Source: MGBC114844 sp910585855
GTDB taxonomy: Bacteria; Bacillota; Clostridia; Lachnospirales; Lachnospiraceae
Direction of reading: 5' to 3'
NCBI GenBank assembly: GCA_965646165.1
Contig: CBFFYP010000130.1
Span: 1 to 6,234, forward strand
DNA: 6,234 bases
Shown: in pieces, positions 6,172 to 6,234 of the stretch
How the letters are laid out: every line of letters begins with the position of its first letter
How positions within the stretch are numbered: position 1 is the stretch's first letter
Translations under genes and position numbers: made by a program
The notes under the pieces: model-generated
Database searches by the model: none
Told to the model about the DNA's origin: nothing
Seen by the model: only the letters and a program-made list of their open reading frames with translations

Positions 6172-6234
6172 CGATACCATTTTGATATGTGGTGTCAACA
6201 TCTAGCCCTTGCTTTATCTTAGACTACGATACTG
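6160..6234. repeat. Cluster of related repeats at the recombinase break point
   Basis: TTAGATAACGATACCA (6164-6179) and TTAGACTACGATACTG (6219-6234) are direct repeats matching at 12 of 16 positions. Between them, AGGGTTAGAT (6160-6169) has an inverted partner ATCTAGCCCT (6200-6209), matching 9 of 10; extended outward, GC-AGGG-TAGAT matches 11 of 13. The inverted copy read on the minus strand, CTAGATGTTGACACC, also resembles the direct repeats (10 of 15). The cluster starts exactly where the recombinase homology stops. Repeats of this kind are typical of element ends bound by a recombinase or accessory protein, but the assignment is inference and the last repeat touches the window edge. Confidence 0.45.

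Noticed and set aside
1..6234. CRISPR array, tRNA or rRNA gene
   Set aside because: No regularly spaced identical repeats, cloverleaf-like sequence or conserved rRNA segment was seen.

Overview
The window looks like accessory DNA from a low-GC Gram-positive anaerobe, most likely a gut Clostridia/Lachnospiraceae-type organism. The reasons are AT-rich intergenic DNA, strong AGGAGG-type ribosome binding sites, ATG starts and the style of the proteins. It carries a sense-and-respond ABC-transporter locus beside the broken start of a large serine recombinase. This inference of host and of a mobile context comes from sequence character and recognised protein families; no database search was made.

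Layout: bases 1-300 are non-coding and markedly richer in G+C (about 51% over 1-240) than the promoter region that follows (about 22% over 301-420), as if two DNA sources meet there. Then come an OmpR-type response regulator (463-1152) and, overlapping it by 4 bases, a histidine kinase with two membrane helices and almost no external sensor domain (1149-2183). After a promoter-like gap comes what should be the ABC ATPase gene, but only its first ~9-10 codons remain (from 2291). They run straight into the ribosome binding site of a complete 797-residue FtsX-type permease (2355-4748). A 135-residue four-helix membrane protein of unknown function follows (4860-5267).

The right part holds an orphan 80-residue membrane-anchored protein on the minus strand (5330-5572) with a good promoter of its own, a very AT-rich divergent region, and the first ~66 codons of a large serine recombinase (5965-6171). 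The recombinase sequence stops abruptly, and the last ~70 bases of the window contain three related 15-16 base repeats, so an element boundary or rearrangement junction probably lies near 6162.

How it would work: the kinase, probably informed by the permease within the membrane, phosphorylates the regulator at D52. The regulator then likely acts at similar CTGTRACATTT-containing sites upstream of itself and upstream of the transporter. In related loci the ATPase powers the permease to remove or resist antimicrobial peptides. Here the ATPase is deleted, so the transporter must be dead, be served by an ATPase encoded elsewhere, or have been kept as a sensor. That missing gene is the most striking feature of the window.
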